From: Acidobacteriaceae bacterium
GTDB taxonomy: Bacteria; Acidobacteriota; Terriglobia; Terriglobales; Acidobacteriaceae
DNA length: 51,406 bases
Direction: 5' to 3'
Assembly: GCA_003142015.1 (NCBI GenBank)
Contig: PLOI01000049.1
Location: 68,876-120,281 of the forward strand
Part shown: piece by piece, positions 8,355 to 16,400 of the stretch
Layout of the letters: the number at the start of each line of letters is the position of its first letter
Position numbering within the stretch: the first letter of the stretch is position 1
The notes under the pieces: generated by a model
Seen by the model: the letters and a program-made list of their open reading frames with translations, nothing else
What the model was told of the DNA's origin: nothing
Databases searched by the model: none
Program-made: the position numbers and the translations under genes

Positions 8355-9782
8355 TCACCGCAAGTTATCCGTCACCGGCTCGGGGTGAATCGTCACCCGG
8401 TCCACCTCCGGACACTCCAGCTTGAAGCGGTCTTCGAGGGCGGTAATCGCCACATGAACCCGCTGCATGGTCAGATTGTCGGGCAGCGTGCAATGGCAGG
8501 AAACGTGGATGTGCTCTGCCGAGCGGGCAACCAGAATTTCATGCACATCCATAATCTCGGTGATCGGCTCCGCCGCCCGGTGCATAGCCTGCTCGATGCG
8601 GCGATCCTCCGCCACCTGCTCTTCCGGCGGATCGATCGTCGCAGGTTCGCTTTCGATGTGCGTCAGCACCCCGTCGATCTCCGGAACCTCGCGCAGGATC
8701 TCCGCCTCCAGCAAGCAGACAAAGTCGTGCGCCTTGAGCAGCGGCAGGGTTTCGTCCAGCTCCAGGTGCTGCTCCACGCGCAGCCGTCCCTGGCGCGACT
8801 GCACGCTCAGCTCATGCACGCTCACGTTGTTGCGCGCGGCCACCGCCCGCACCCGGTCGAAGATGCTCTCCGCCCTCGCCTGCCGCGGAACCGTGTGGAT
8901 CACCACGTCGGCCTCCGGCAGCGCGCGATGCACCGCCTCGGTGGCCGAACGCACCAGCTCGCCGGTGTGCTCGAAGGTGAACCGGCGGGGCAAGGCCAGC
9001 GTCAGATCCGCGAAATAGTTTGCTCCGGCCCGCCGCACGCGCGCCTGCTCCACGCCGAGCACGCCCGGCACCCGTTCCACTTCGCTCAGGATGCGCCGTC
9101 GCGTCTCGGCAGGAATCTCATCCGACAGCACGCTCACCGCCTCGCGGCCCAGCCGCAGCGTCAGGCGCAAAATCAGCAGCGAAACCACCACCGCCGCCAG
9201 CGGGTCGGCGTAGCGCAGCGCGGCGATCCCGAAATGCATGCCCACCCAACTGGCGCCCAGCCCGCACAGGACCGCCAGCGACGACCAGATGTCCGAGGCA
9301 AAGTGAAAAGCGTCGGTCGCCAGCGCCGGCGAGCCGGTCCGCACGGCCACTGCCCGCAGCCTCCGCGACCGCCAGAAGTCCACGCCGATCGAGCACAGCA
9401 CGACCGCGACCGGCCAGCCCAGGTCATGCAATTCCTTTGTGGGGTGGACGATCCGCTGAATTGCCTCCCAGATGATCCACGCGCTGGAGGCGGCCATCAG
9501 AATCACTTCGCCAAATGACGAGATGTTCTCGAACTTGCCGTGGCCGTAGGTGTGGTCCTCGTCGGCCGGCTTGTCGCTCACCTGTACGGAAAAGAAGGTG
9601 AGCGTCGAGCCCACCATGTCCAGCCCGGAGTGGGCCGCGTCCGACAGCACGCCCAGCGAGCCGGAGAACAGCCCAGCGGCCAGCTTGAGCAGCGTCATCG
9701 CCGCTGCCGCCAGCATCGAGTGCAGCGCCACCCGCCGCTTCTCAGCGGAAAACCCGGCTATTTTGGAGGCTTCGGAAATCAT
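8355..9782 (-). CDS. Cation diffusion facilitator with extended cytoplasmic tail
   Basis: Metal/proton antiporter of the CDF (ZitB/FieF) family, exporting Zn2+, Fe2+, Mn2+ or similar. The N-terminal 210 residues hold six membrane segments and both intramembrane metal sites: SDAAHSGLD near residue 47 and TDAFHFASD near residue 160. After the usual cytoplasmic dimerisation domain (about 215-300, ending VVIHTVP) the protein continues for 170 residues with what look like further copies of the same alpha-beta fold (VEQHLELDETLPLLKAHD, then HVSCHCTLPDNLTMQRVH, ending VTIHPEP). At 475 residues it is much longer than the typical 300. Metal specificity cannot be read. Confidence 0.88.
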   Translation of the reverse strand: MISEASKIAGFSAEKRRVALHSMLAAAAMTLLKLAAGLFSGSLGVLSDAAHSGLDMVGSTLTFFSVQVSDKPADEDHTYGHGKFENISSFGEVILMAASSAWIIWEAIQRIVHPTKELHDLGWPVAVVLCSIGVDFWRSRRLRAVAVRTGSPALATDAFHFASDIWSSLAVLCGLGASWVGMHFGIAALRYADPLAAVVVSLLILRLTLRLGREAVSVLSDEIPAETRRRILSEVERVPGVLGVEQARVRRAGANYFADLTLALPRRFTFEHTGELVRSATEAVHRALPEADVVIHTVPRQARAESIFDRVRAVAARNNVSVHELSVQSRQGRLRVEQHLELDETLPLLKAHDFVCLLEAEILREVPEIDGVLTHIESEPATIDPPEEQVAEDRRIEQAMHRAAEPITEIMDVHEILVARSAEHIHVSCHCTLPDNLTMQRVHVAITALEDRFKLECPEVDRVTIHPEPVTDNLR

Positions 9783-9801
9783 CGCGTTCTCAGGCTACAG
9801 C

Positions 9802-9881
9802 ATTTTCAGAAATTCGGCTGGCTGCCCCAAATGCTCCGTGTATTTTCAGAAATTCGGCTTGTCGCCACAAATGCTCCGTGC
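9802..9881. repeat. 40-base tandem duplication
   Basis: Two consecutive 40-base units (9802-9841 and 9842-9881) start with the identical 18-mer ATTTTCAGAAATTCGGCT and end with CAAATGCTCCGTG; they differ at only a few positions. The unit's end recurs at 9978-9990. It leads directly into the first palindromic element. Confidence 0.8.
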
Positions 9882-9921
9882 CCCATCCTTTCCGCGTTTT
9901 TTGCGGAAAGGGTGGGAAACC
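9879..9921. repeat. GTGCCCCA palindromic element, copy 1
   Basis: GTGCCCCAT, then a perfect 9-bp stem (CCTTTCCGC 9887-9895 with 9903-9911), then GTGGGAAACC. The hairpin lies in the gap between the cation-efflux and ubiE genes, upstream of the former and downstream of the latter. Confidence 0.75.
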
Positions 9922-9988
9922 ACAACACCCAACCGGAAAATATCGGAGAAATTAAATCCCCATTCATTCGCCGCGCCACAAATGCTCC

Positions 9989-10032
9989 GTGCCCCATCCA
10001 TTTCGCGTTCTGTGCGAAATGGGTGGGAAACC
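9989..10032. repeat. GTGCCCCA palindromic element, copy 2
   Basis: Same layout and flanks as copy 1, but the stem sequence differs: CCATTTCGC (9998-10006) pairs perfectly with 10014-10022, and GTGGGAAACC follows. Compensatory stem changes with fixed flanks suggest a structured, mobile or selected repeat. It is preceded by the same CAAATGCTCC sequence. Confidence 0.75.
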
Positions 10033-10077
10033 GCAAAACTCAATCGGATAATTTCAAAGAAAAATGAATTCCATCCA

Positions 10078-10830
10078 TCACCGCACTGCCGTGTACAACC
10101 CGGCGATGCCAAAGGTATAGGGTTGCCATGCGCACTGCTCATAGCCTGCGGCCGCCATCAACTCCAGCATCGCAGGCGGCGCGGGAAAGTTGCCCACTGA
10201 TGTGGGCAGATAGCTGTATGCTCCCGCTTTACCGCAGATCGCCCGCCCGATGGCCGGGAGCACGTGCCGGAAGTAGACAGCGTAGGCCCTGCCGATGAGC
10301 CCGCCCGGCTCGCTGAACTCCAGAATCCCCAACTGCCCGCCCGGCTTCAACACTCGGTGAAACTCCCTGAGGCCCGCCTCGTAGTTGGCCAGATTTCTGA
10401 ATCCGAAGGCCGAGACAATCAGGTCCAGCGACTGGGAGCGCAGCGGCAGATGCAATGCGTCCGCTTCGAGCGGCACTGCATAAGGCTCACCCGCCTCACG
10501 CGCGGCAAATTTCTGGGCTCCGCGGCTCAACATCTTCCGCGAAAAATCCGCCGCCAGAATTGGCCGCGCGCTCAGCGGACGGCGCTTCAGCAGGGCCATG
10601 GTCATGTCGCCCGTGCCGCAGCAGATGTCGAGCACGGCCGCATCGGGATTGGCGAGCACCGCACGAAACTGTCGCGCCGCACGCCACCACCACAACCGGT
10701 CTACATTGGCCGAGAGCACATGATTCAGCAGGTCGTATCGGGGGGCGATGGCATCGAACATCTCCCGCACAGCTTGGGCCGCGCTGGCTTCGTCCTCCGC
10801 ACCCGGCGGCTTGGCTCCGGTGGTTGTCAT
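10078..10830 (-). CDS. ubiE: Demethylmenaquinone (ubiquinone/menaquinone) C-methyltransferase
   Basis: SAM-dependent C-methyltransferase acting on demethylmenaquinol in the last step of menaquinone synthesis (menG; the family also serves ubiquinone). The 250-residue sequence shows motif I (LDICCGTGDM), the family block SAFGFRNLANYEAGLREFHRVL and KPGGQLGILEFSEP, and a C-terminal SVGNFP region. The start ATG overlaps the aroB stop by four bases (ATGA), so the two genes are translationally coupled. Acidobacteria generally use menaquinone, hence menG is the more likely role. Confidence 0.93.
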   Translation of the reverse strand: MTTTGAKPPGAEDEASAAQAVREMFDAIAPRYDLLNHVLSANVDRLWWWRAARQFRAVLANPDAAVLDICCGTGDMTMALLKRRPLSARPILAADFSRKMLSRGAQKFAAREAGEPYAVPLEADALHLPLRSQSLDLIVSAFGFRNLANYEAGLREFHRVLKPGGQLGILEFSEPGGLIGRAYAVYFRHVLPAIGRAICGKAGAYSYLPTSVGNFPAPPAMLELMAAAGYEQCAWQPYTFGIAGLYTAVR

Positions 10831-11930
10831 CGGGAATGCCGCTCCGCGGCCTGCGCCAGCATGTATCCCACCGCGGCCTCCAACTCCGCTGGCGTCACAT
10901 CTTCCACTACCCCCGCGTCGCCGATGCCCACCGGCAGCACGAAACGCGTGACTCCGCCGACGTTCTTCTTATCGCCCACAGTGGCTCCCACCACCTTAGG
11001 GACGCGCAGCTTCAACGCCGGCAGCGGCCCATAGAGATGAACCAAGTTCTCCAGCCGCTCGAACTGCGCGCGCGAGATCGTTCCCCGCTGCCGCGCCAGG
11101 TGAAGCGCGGCCACCATGCCCCAGCCCACAGCCTCGCCGTGCAGCAGCGTTTTGTAGCCGGTGGCCTGCTCCAGCGCGTGGCCCACCGTGTGGCCAAGAT
11201 TCAGAATCATCCTCAGACCTCGCTCGCGCTCGTCCTGATTCACCACCCCGGCCTTCATGCGGATTGACGCTGCAATCACCTTTTCCAGGGCTTTCGGGTC
11301 GCGCCCCAGCACATCCTCCGCGTGTTCTTCCATAAAGCGCACCAGCGCACGGTCGCGGATAATCCCCGCCTTCACGCTCTCCATCAGCCCTGCGCGCAGC
11401 TCGCGCTCCGGCAGCGTCGCCAGCACGCCTATATCGGCAAAGACCGCCAGCGGATGGTAGAAACTGCCCACCAGATTCTTGCCTTCCGGCAGATTCACGC
11501 CCGTTTTGCCGCCTACGGACGAATCCACCTGCGCCAGAAATGTGGTTGGAACCTGCACATAGGGAATTCCGCGCATGAAGATCGAGGCCAGAAACCCGCC
11601 CACATCGCCCACAATCCCGCCGCCAAAGGCAATCAGCAGGCTGCCGCGATCCCCGCCCGCACGAGCCATCTCCCGCAGCAGGCCTTCCACGTTTTTAATT
11701 GTCTTGTTTTCCTCGCCGGGCGGGAGAAACAGCACAATCGGCGGCTCGGCAAAAGAAGCCTGGAAGACCTCGCCCCACAGCCCCCAGATCGGCGCCGAGG
11801 TCAGCACAAAAACCCGCCGCGGCAGCTTGCCCGCAACCCGCTCGATGCGCCGGGCGAGCGTCTCCACCAGCCCGCTGCCCGCTACTACGTCGTATTTTGC
11901 CGAAGGTGTCTCTACTCGTATCGTTTGCAC
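10827..11930 (-). CDS. aroB: 3-dehydroquinate synthase
   Basis: Second step of the shikimate pathway, converting DAHP to 3-dehydroquinate with NAD+ and a divalent metal. The 367-residue protein has GGGIVGDVGGFLASIFMRG, PTTFLAQVDSSVGGKTGVN and the metal-binding NLGHTVGHALE region. The start is GTG at 11930, which gives the normal family N-terminus; the longer frame upstream is not conserved. It is the first gene of an aroB-ubiE pair. Confidence 0.95.
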   Translation of the reverse strand: MQTIRVETPSAKYDVVAGSGLVETLARRIERVAGKLPRRVFVLTSAPIWGLWGEVFQASFAEPPIVLFLPPGEENKTIKNVEGLLREMARAGGDRGSLLIAFGGGIVGDVGGFLASIFMRGIPYVQVPTTFLAQVDSSVGGKTGVNLPEGKNLVGSFYHPLAVFADIGVLATLPERELRAGLMESVKAGIIRDRALVRFMEEHAEDVLGRDPKALEKVIAASIRMKAGVVNQDERERGLRMILNLGHTVGHALEQATGYKTLLHGEAVGWGMVAALHLARQRGTISRAQFERLENLVHLYGPLPALKLRVPKVVGATVGDKKNVGGVTRFVLPVGIGDAGVVEDVTPAELEAAVGYMLAQAAERHSR

Positions 11931-12338
11931 AGTACTTTAATCCTAAAGCACTGCGTGTCTTGCAGATCATTTCCCGCCAGTGCGCACAATGGAAGAATGA
12001 GCAAAGAGATCACACCCCGCCCGGCCCAAGGAAATCGCGCGCAGTTGCCTCGCCCAGACCACTGACCCCACCCCCTCTATACTGTGGAGGCAATCTTTTG
12101 ACCCTTCCGTTGTTTGTAACTTGCATGAAATCAATCGCTTGACATTATTACCTATTAACCGATCAGTAACCTCAAACCCCTGATTTTGTTCATTTTTTAG
12201 CCCCAATGGAGCCGTTTTTGACCGGGAAAGGCCGCTTTTTCGCTGTCAGGACAACGGTTGCCTGGGTGCACCAGAGCCTGCACTGAGCAAAGCCGAAGTG
12301 CCTCGATTCTGAGACCTGAGAAACATAATCCTCGTTCT
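11931..12338. other. Intergenic region upstream of aroB
   Basis: Some 400 bases with no convincing gene. It is AT-rich at 12130-12210, where the aroB promoter probably lies on the minus strand, but no clear -35/-10 pair stands out. A small inverted repeat (CCTC..GAGG) lies near 12071-12088. Around 12279-12305 there is a fragment resembling a widespread spacer repeat (ACTGAGCAAAGCCGAAGTGC). Short frames in both directions look random. Confidence 0.35.
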
Positions 12339-13601
12339 TTACCCCAGCCAAAACAAGGGAATCAGTCCCATGGCGGCCAGAGCCAGCAGCATCGCCAGGC
12401 TTTGCACGCCGGTCTTGCGGTCGGCCAGGCTGAAGGCGTAAATCCCTTTGACGACATTGTTGCTGGCGGCGGCGATGGCGATGGCGGCGGCGGCGATTTT
12501 GAAAGCAGTGAGAGCGGGGGCGGCCTGGGTCATCCCCATGATGAACGGGTCTACATCGCTGACTCCCATGAGAACGGCCAGAGTATTCACTCCCGTTCTT
12601 CCCAGATAAGTGACGGCTAGCTGGGTGGCGACGAGCATGGCCAGGAACAGTCCGGCAAAAAGAAACGCGGTCATCAGTTCCAGCGGGTTTTTGGGGTCGG
12701 CTTCCCGCTGAATATCCTGAGCACTCTTATCCGCCCGGCGCGTCCAGAGCCAGCCGAAGCCAACCGCCAGGCCGGCCAGCACAAGAAAGGGCAGATAAAG
12801 CAGAAGCATCAATTGCCGGTTGAAGAGCGCCAGAAGAATGACCAGGCGCACGTACATAACTCCGGAGGCGATCAGGATGCCTCCGGCGAAGAGATGCGGA
12901 CGCTTCTCGCGCGCAGCCCGGCGCGCCATTACGACGGTAGTAACCGTGGAGGAATAAGCGCCGCCCAGCAACGCCGCCAGCACGATTCCGCCCTGCCCCT
13001 TGGTCACCTTCTGCAAAACATAACTGAGATAGGAGATGGTGCTGATCGCCACCACCACAAGCCATGTTTTGAAAGGATTGATGTGGAACTGGCTGTATTC
13101 CTGATTGGGTAAGATGGGCAGAATCACTCCGCTCAGGAAGAGAAACTTGGCAAAGGTAAGAATCTCGTTGGGTGCGATGCGCGCGGCCAGCTTTTCAAGC
13201 GCGGCCTTCAGATCGAGCAGCAACAGACTGGCGACGCCCAATGCGGTAGCAATCCATAAGTGCCCGTAACAGACCAGCGCACCCACCAGAAACGTCGCCA
13301 GACCGGACATCTCGGTGGTAACTCCGGCGGTCTCGGAGGTGGAAATCTTGTGCCAATAAGAGACCAGGAGAAACCCTGCGACGACCAGAAAGCCGATGGC
13401 CAGCGGCAGCATCTGCGGGCCTGAAATGAGGGCAGTGGCATAACCAATCAGGCCAATCAGCGGGAAGGTGCGCACCCCTCCGAAAGAATAAAATGTGCCT
13501 GCGGCCTTTCGCTCCTCGCGTTCCAGTCCTATCAGGAACGACAAGAAGAGAACCAGAACAATTTGCACAGCCTCTGGCGGTAGTTGCTTGTAGATCTCCA
13601 T
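12339..13601 (-). CDS. MgtC/DUF4010 family multi-pass membrane protein
   Basis: A 420-residue protein with about 11-12 membrane segments. The N-terminal 150 residues match the MgtC/SapB-type module (FLIGLEREER, then GGVRTFPLIGLIGY); the C-terminal part is the DUF4010 module. Members are proposed to affect Mg2+ or membrane energetics, but no transport activity has been shown for this architecture as far as I know. Transcribed alone, between the aroB region and the Gly/His-rich gene. Confidence 0.82.
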   Translation of the reverse strand: MEIYKQLPPEAVQIVLVLFLSFLIGLEREERKAAGTFYSFGGVRTFPLIGLIGYATALISGPQMLPLAIGFLVVAGFLLVSYWHKISTSETAGVTTEMSGLATFLVGALVCYGHLWIATALGVASLLLLDLKAALEKLAARIAPNEILTFAKFLFLSGVILPILPNQEYSQFHINPFKTWLVVVAISTISYLSYVLQKVTKGQGGIVLAALLGGAYSSTVTTVVMARRAAREKRPHLFAGGILIASGVMYVRLVILLALFNRQLMLLLYLPFLVLAGLAVGFGWLWTRRADKSAQDIQREADPKNPLELMTAFLFAGLFLAMLVATQLAVTYLGRTGVNTLAVLMGVSDVDPFIMGMTQAAPALTAFKIAAAAIAIAAASNNVVKGIYAFSLADRKTGVQSLAMLLALAAMGLIPLFWLG

Positions 13602-13798
13602 CCGAATCGACCTCTGAATGTAATCTGCTAGACAGCTTACACTGTGTCACCGCTGAGTGACCTGCGTTTTGCCTTCACGCCCCTGAGTTGTTTCGCCAGT
13701 CCCCGCTTTGCCAGCCCCGCTGCACCCATCTCGCGATACCACGCCGAATGGCGCGACCGGCTCCCAAATAACACGCAAAACAATCTGGCAAATGCAAA

Positions 13799-13825
13799 GC
13801 GGCGGAGCCGTTAAGCCCCGCCGCC
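13799..13825 (-). terminator. Possible terminator hairpin after the Gly/His-rich gene
   Basis: A GC-rich hairpin with perfect arms GCGGCGG (13799-13805) and CCGCCGC (13818-13824), about 35 bases after the gene's stop. On the minus strand it is followed only by the weak T-tract TTTGCATTTG, so intrinsic termination is plausible rather than certain. Confidence 0.4.
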
Positions 13826-13862
13826 TCTTGCGTTATTTGCCGCCTGATTTCGCGGCTACTGG

Positions 13863-14411
13863 TTACCGGTGCTCGCCACCAGGGTGTCCGCCACCACCGT
13901 GCGCTCCGCCACCGTGCGCTCCACCGCCGCCATGAGGTGCTCCGCCACCGTGCGCTCCGCCGCCACCATGGGGTGCTCCGCCACCGTGCGCTCCGCCGCC
14001 ATGCGGCCCACCGTGGGCTTCACCGCCGCGCGGTCCGCCATGCGCTTCGCCGCCGTGGGGTCCGCCGTGGCCACGATCATCGTAGCCGTGAGCATAATGG
14101 CCATGCTCGGCCTCAAAGCCGCCGCGGCCGTGGTAGCGGCCTCCGCCCTCACCATGGAAGCGATATTCGCCCCAGCCGTGAGCATAGCCCCAGCCGGCCC
14201 AGGGGCCCATGCCGAGGAAGATGCCATTGTGAAAGTACCCCGGCCCGTAAAACCCATAAGGTGCGCAAGCATAGGGCGGAGCTTCGTAATAGCCCCACTG
14301 ACAGACGGGTGGGACGCCGATTTCGACGGCAATCTGAGCTTTCGCGGCCGGCACAATGACCAGTCCTGAAAGCAATACTGCCGCTCCGAGTAGAGTTTTG
14401 AGTCCTCGCAT
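13863..14411 (-). CDS. Secreted Gly/His-rich repeat protein
   Basis: A 182-residue protein of unknown function. Residues 1-26 form a Sec signal peptide (MRGLKTLLGAAVLLSGL, ending AAKAQ). A middle part rich in Tyr, Trp and Gly (YFHNGIFLGMGPWAGWGYAHG) precedes a C-terminal 90 residues built from HGG, HGGG and HGGGA units. ATG 14411 is supported by an AGGAGGGG ribosome site eight bases upstream; the longer frame lacks one. Dense His suggests metal binding (Ni, Zn or Cu), but this is inference. The repeat makes all frames on both strands open, so other long frames here are artefacts. Confidence 0.75.
   Translation of the reverse strand: MRGLKTLLGAAVLLSGLVIVPAAKAQIAVEIGVPPVCQWGYYEAPPYACAPYGFYGPGYFHNGIFLGMGPWAGWGYAHGWGEYRFHGEGGGRYHGRGGFEAEHGHYAHGYDDRGHGGPHGGEAHGGPRGGEAHGGPHGGGAHGGGAPHGGGGAHGGGAPHGGGGAHGGGAHGGGGHPGGEHR
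13880..14060. repeat. Tandem GC-rich coding repeat (HGG/HGGG units)
   Basis: Degenerate tandem copies of CCACCGTGCGCTCCGCCGCC-like units encode the His/Gly repeats. Likely to vary in length between strains by recombination or slippage. Confidence 0.7.
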
Positions 14412-14733
14412 AAATGACCCCTCCTGAGGTATCTGCGGTTGCCTGTGTTGCGTGCTACGCTCTGCTGCCGACTCGGGAAACTCCGGCAACAGCATCTGCC
14501 GTAAAGACTTTGAATCCGCTCCTGAAATCCTTCACGACACCGGGGTTGCAGTCAACCCATCATGAAACGACTTGACTTTAGCAGCAAGGCTCAATCCGGG
14601 GCAATAGAAATCTCGCGTTCTGTGTACTGCCGGTCTGTCCCGCTCCTGAGTGGTAATACACGGAATTGGGGAAAAGGTTGCGGGAAGGCGGGAAATACCG
14701 GTTGCCTGGCGTTCAGTGTTAGCCTGAACCTTA
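14412..14733. other. Divergent intergenic region, Gly/His-rich gene / nadB
   Basis: About 320 bases that should carry two promoters. A possible nadB -10 (TGGTAATAC, near 14649-14657) is visible but lacks a good -35. The only clear structure is the inverted repeat at 14711-14729. No gene or RNA is recognised. Confidence 0.3.
14711..14729. promoter_or_regulatory. Inverted repeat directly before nadB
   Basis: GTTCAG-TGTTAGC-CTGAAC: a perfect 6-bp inverted repeat ending five bases before the nadB start codon, where the ribosome site should be. It could be an operator or a small translation-blocking hairpin. No known NAD-repressor site is claimed. Confidence 0.35.
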
Positions 14734-16392
14734 ATGAAAGTGTCGTCTCAAGTGGATTTTCTGGTGATGGGGGCGGGCGTGGCCGGGCTGCGCGCGGCCG
14801 TCGAGCTGGCGCGCCACGGCGATGTTCTGGTGGTCACCAAGGAGTCAGTGGCCGAGTCCAACACTCACTATGCTCAAGGCGGCATCGCCGTCGCTATGGA
14901 GGGCGACGCGGACATTGCGCTCCACCTGGAAGACACGGTCAACGCCGGCGATGGGCTGGTCTATCGCCCAGCGGCCCAGGCGCTGGTGGCCGAGGGGCCG
15001 GTGCGCGTGGCCGAGCTGATCGAGTGGGGCGCGAACTTTGACCGGGCAGGCGGAGCTGAGGGCGGCGAGCTGCTGCGCACCCGCGAGGGCGCACACTCCC
15101 TAGCCCGCATACTGCACGCCAATGGCGACGCCACTGGAGCCGAAATCAGCCGCTCACTGGCGGCTTTTGCATTTGCCCACAAGCGCATCCGCTTTGCCGA
15201 GTGGACGACGGTCACTGGACTCGTTGTAGGCGATGGCCGCGTGATCGGGGCCGATCTGCTCAACTGCGAACGCCGCCCGCAGCGCGTTCTGGAGCGGGTC
15301 AGCGCCCGCTCCGTGCTCATTGCCGCCGGCGGCGCGGGTCAGGTTTATTCCGAAACCACCAATCCCGCAGTGGCTACCGGCGACGGAATCGCCCTTGCCG
15401 CACAGGCCGGGGCCCCCACGGACAGGTCTTCGTCCGTGGGGTGGGAGGCCGGTGCCGCGCTGGCCGACATGGAGTTTTATCAGTTCCACCCCACCGCGTT
15501 TTCGCTTGCGGGCGCGCCGCGCTTCCTGCTCTCCGAGGCTTTGCGCGGCGAGGGCGCAATCCTGCTGAACGATCGCGGCGAGCGGTTCATGGAGCGCTAT
15601 CACCCGCTGTTGGAACTCGCTCCCCGCGATGTGGTGGCGCGCGCTATTACACGCGAAGGCATGGGTTCCGCGCCCGGTGAATTCCGCGTGGTGCATCTGG
15701 ACATGCGTTCCGTGAAAGGCATCGACCTGCACCATCGTTTTCCCGGCATCAGCGCGTTTCTGGCGAAGTACGGCCTCGACCTCGGACGCGACCTGATTCC
15801 CGTCCGTCCGGCGGCGCATTATCTGATGGGCGGCATCAAGACCGACCTCTTTGGCCGAACCACCCTGCCCGGTCTCTACGCTGCTGGAGAAGCTGCCTGC
15901 ACAGGCGTCCACGGCGCCAACCGCCTGGCCTCGAACTCGCTGCTCGAAGGCCTCGTCTTCGGAGCGCGCGCTGCACAGTCGATGCTCGACGATGGGCTGG
16001 TCTTGCAGACGGCGGATTCGCTACAGAGCACTCCGACGCCCTTGACCTCCGCCGAAGAAGTCAAACTGGAGGAGATCATCGCCAGGCTGCAAGCCTCCAT
16101 GTGGGCCTACGCCGGGCTACTGCGCGAGGAGTCCACGCTGCGGCAGGGTTTTGCAGCGCAAGAGGCTTGCGCTGCGGACCTGGAGCGGCTCGGGCAAGGT
16201 AAGCAAAGCCGGCGGTTGGCCGAAGCTCATGCCATGAGTCGCGTAGCTCGCGCCATCCTAGTTTCGGCGCTGGCCCGCACCGAGAGCCGCGGCGCCCACT
16301 TCCGCAACGATTTTCCCCGCCGCGACGACCAGAACTTCCGCAAGCACTCCGTCTTCAGCCGCGAAGGGCAGGTTGTGTTCGAGGAGTGGTAA
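14734..16392 (+). CDS. nadB: L-aspartate oxidase
   Basis: FAD enzyme oxidising L-aspartate to iminoaspartate, which NadA condenses with dihydroxyacetone phosphate to quinolinate for NAD synthesis. The 552-residue protein has the FAD-binding GAGVAGLRAAVELA, TTNPAVATGDGIALA, MEFYQFHPTAF, LSEALRGEGA, HYLMGGIKTD and GANRLASNSLLEGLVFG blocks of the family. About 14 extra residues (roughly 225-238) interrupt the normally continuous AG-AALADMEF segment; they are encoded by a palindromic repeat insertion. nadA lies 4.3 kb downstream, not adjacent. Confidence 0.95.
   Translation: MKVSSQVDFLVMGAGVAGLRAAVELARHGDVLVVTKESVAESNTHYAQGGIAVAMEGDADIALHLEDTVNAGDGLVYRPAAQALVAEGPVRVAELIEWGANFDRAGGAEGGELLRTREGAHSLARILHANGDATGAEISRSLAAFAFAHKRIRFAEWTTVTGLVVGDGRVIGADLLNCERRPQRVLERVSARSVLIAAGGAGQVYSETTNPAVATGDGIALAAQAGAPTDRSSSVGWEAGAALADMEFYQFHPTAFSLAGAPRFLLSEALRGEGAILLNDRGERFMERYHPLLELAPRDVVARAITREGMGSAPGEFRVVHLDMRSVKGIDLHHRFPGISAFLAKYGLDLGRDLIPVRPAAHYLMGGIKTDLFGRTTLPGLYAAGEAACTGVHGANRLASNSLLEGLVFGARAAQSMLDDGLVLQTADSLQSTPTPLTSAEEVKLEEIIARLQASMWAYAGLLREESTLRQGFAAQEACAADLERLGQGKQSRRLAEAHAMSRVARAILVSALARTESRGAHFRNDFPRRDDQNFRKHSVFSREGQVVFEEW
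15405..15452. repeat. In-frame 42-base palindromic insertion in nadB
   Basis: The hairpin CCCCACGGAC (15414-15423) pairs perfectly with 15432-15441 and is followed by TGGGA, the same layout as the other elements. It is flanked by identical GGCCGG copies (15405-15410 and 15447-15452) exactly 42 bases apart. Deleting one period would restore the usual NadB sequence AGAALADMEF. This looks like a target duplication around an inserted element. Confidence 0.75.
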
Positions 16393-16400
16393 GACAGCCG

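Noticed and set aside
11967-12338. Small frames in the gap upstream of aroB
   Set aside because: No ribosome sites, no recognisable features, and composition of non-coding DNA.
13856-14369. Long open frames on both strands over the Gly/His-rich gene
   Set aside because: They arise from the GC-rich tandem repeat; only the minus frame starting at 14411 has a signal peptide and a ribosome site.
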